The position numbers and the translations under genes are program-made. The notes under the pieces were generated by a model, which saw nothing but the letters and a program-made list of their open reading frames with translations, was not told the DNA's origin and ran no database searches. A DNA stretch of 64,000 nt, taken from Mactra quadrangularis (lineage: Eukaryota > Mollusca > Bivalvia > Venerida > Mactridae). Below, piece after piece: positions 63,546-64,000 of the stretch (within the stretch, counting starts at the first letter, position 1; each line of letters starts with the position of its first letter). The stretch covers positions 31,175,267-31,239,266 of the forward strand of contig CM046308.1 in assembly GCA_025267735.1 (NCBI GenBank). Direction: 5' to 3'.

Positions 63546-63778
63546 TATACCCCCGCTTCGAAGAAGAGGGGGGTATACTGTTTAACCCTTGTCCGTCCGT
63601 CCGTCCGTCCGTTACAAAATTTCCGTCGCAGTTTTCTCAGCAACTATAACATGCAGCAACCTAATACTTTGCATATTGCTTCATCCCATAGTCCCATGTG
63701 GTGTAAAGCGATTTCATGCTCCTTGCTCATCTACTTCCTGTTTGTCGCATATTTTTAGATTTTTGCGGGGGTATCACT
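63546..63778 (+). mobile_element. TATACCCCC element, copy 2
   Basis: TATACCCCCGCTTCGAAGAA, fold-back, (TCCG)n at 63589-63611, interior and GCGGGGGTATCACTA end. Close match to 12076-12326 in opposite orientation, including the same spurious reading frame. Confidence 0.85.
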
Positions 63779-63896
63779 AGTTATAATGTACATTTGTAAT
63801 TGCAATACTCTAAATAGAGGGCAATAAATACATTTTTCAATCAAATGAACCAAAGAATAAATAATTCTGTTAGACTTATTATTATGATGTTTTCAG

Positions 63897-64000
63897 GATG
63901 TCAACAACATGTTGTCATATCAAGCAGTGTACACTCTTTTGATGGAATATAATCAATTCACTTGATGACTTGTAGGAAGGAATTGAAAGACCAGTTTGCT
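63897..64000 (+). other. Candidate exon at the right edge
   Basis: Acceptor TATGATGTTTTCAG at 63883-63896. The sequence to the window end has stops in all frames, so it would also be non-coding. Weak. Confidence 0.25.

Overview
The window looks like nuclear DNA of a bivalve mollusc. This is inference from three things: an AT-rich sequence with very short exons and multi-kilobase introns; interspersed repeats of the bivalve 'pearl'/Helentron-like kind (fold-back 5' end, short G/C microsatellite, about 110-150 bp core repeats, 3' hairpin); and tRNA-derived SINEs with A/T-rich tails. There are no bacterial-style operons. None of the long open frames is a convincing gene, because the real exons are too short to show up as long frames.

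Two protein genes can be assembled from splice sites. (1) On the minus strand, a multi-repeat beta-thymosin gene runs from a promoter near 36.5-36.6 kb, through a non-coding first exon (about 36.48 kb), to a start codon at 23274 and a stop at 7424, with a long 3' region beyond. Seven coding exons give 219 residues with six thymosin-beta/WH2-like repeats, one repeat per exon, and every intron in phase 1. (2) On the plus strand, at 38578-40360, three small exons encode a 74-residue protein: signal peptide, short Ser/Thr/Pro/Gly-rich segment, one cysteine, and a C-terminal hydrophobic GPI-attachment-like signal. This is a CD52-like 'mini' cell-surface glycopeptide that I could not assign to a named family. 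A third plus-strand transcription unit is suggested by a TATA/CCAAT/E-box promoter with a first exon at 44.39-44.54 kb and by stop-rich exons at 60.84, 62.95 and 63.90 kb. It would be a long non-coding RNA or the 5' UTR of a gene lying to the right.

Layout: 1-4 kb holds an LTR-retrotransposon remnant and a cluster of three inverted-repeat elements; 4-36.6 kb is the thymosin gene with repeats in its introns (SINEs, a Tc1 relic, hAT-like elements, Helentron-like elements, three tandem arrays); 38.5-40.6 kb is the small surface-protein gene; 41-46 kb is mostly unique sequence with hairpins and the putative promoter; 46.8-55.8 kb is a dense repeat block (SINEs, nested Helentron-like elements, a LINE fragment, a satellite interrupted by an element); 56-64 kb holds a second Tc1 relic, a very young SINE, a mariner-like non-autonomous element and the candidate non-coding exons.

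The most interesting observations are the modular thymosin gene, the tiny GPI-type protein gene, a shared 3' terminus (hairpin then TCTTG, always followed by TTT) on four otherwise unrelated repeat families, and dense arrays of nuclear-receptor half-sites (AGGTCA) inside the core repeats of two of those families.
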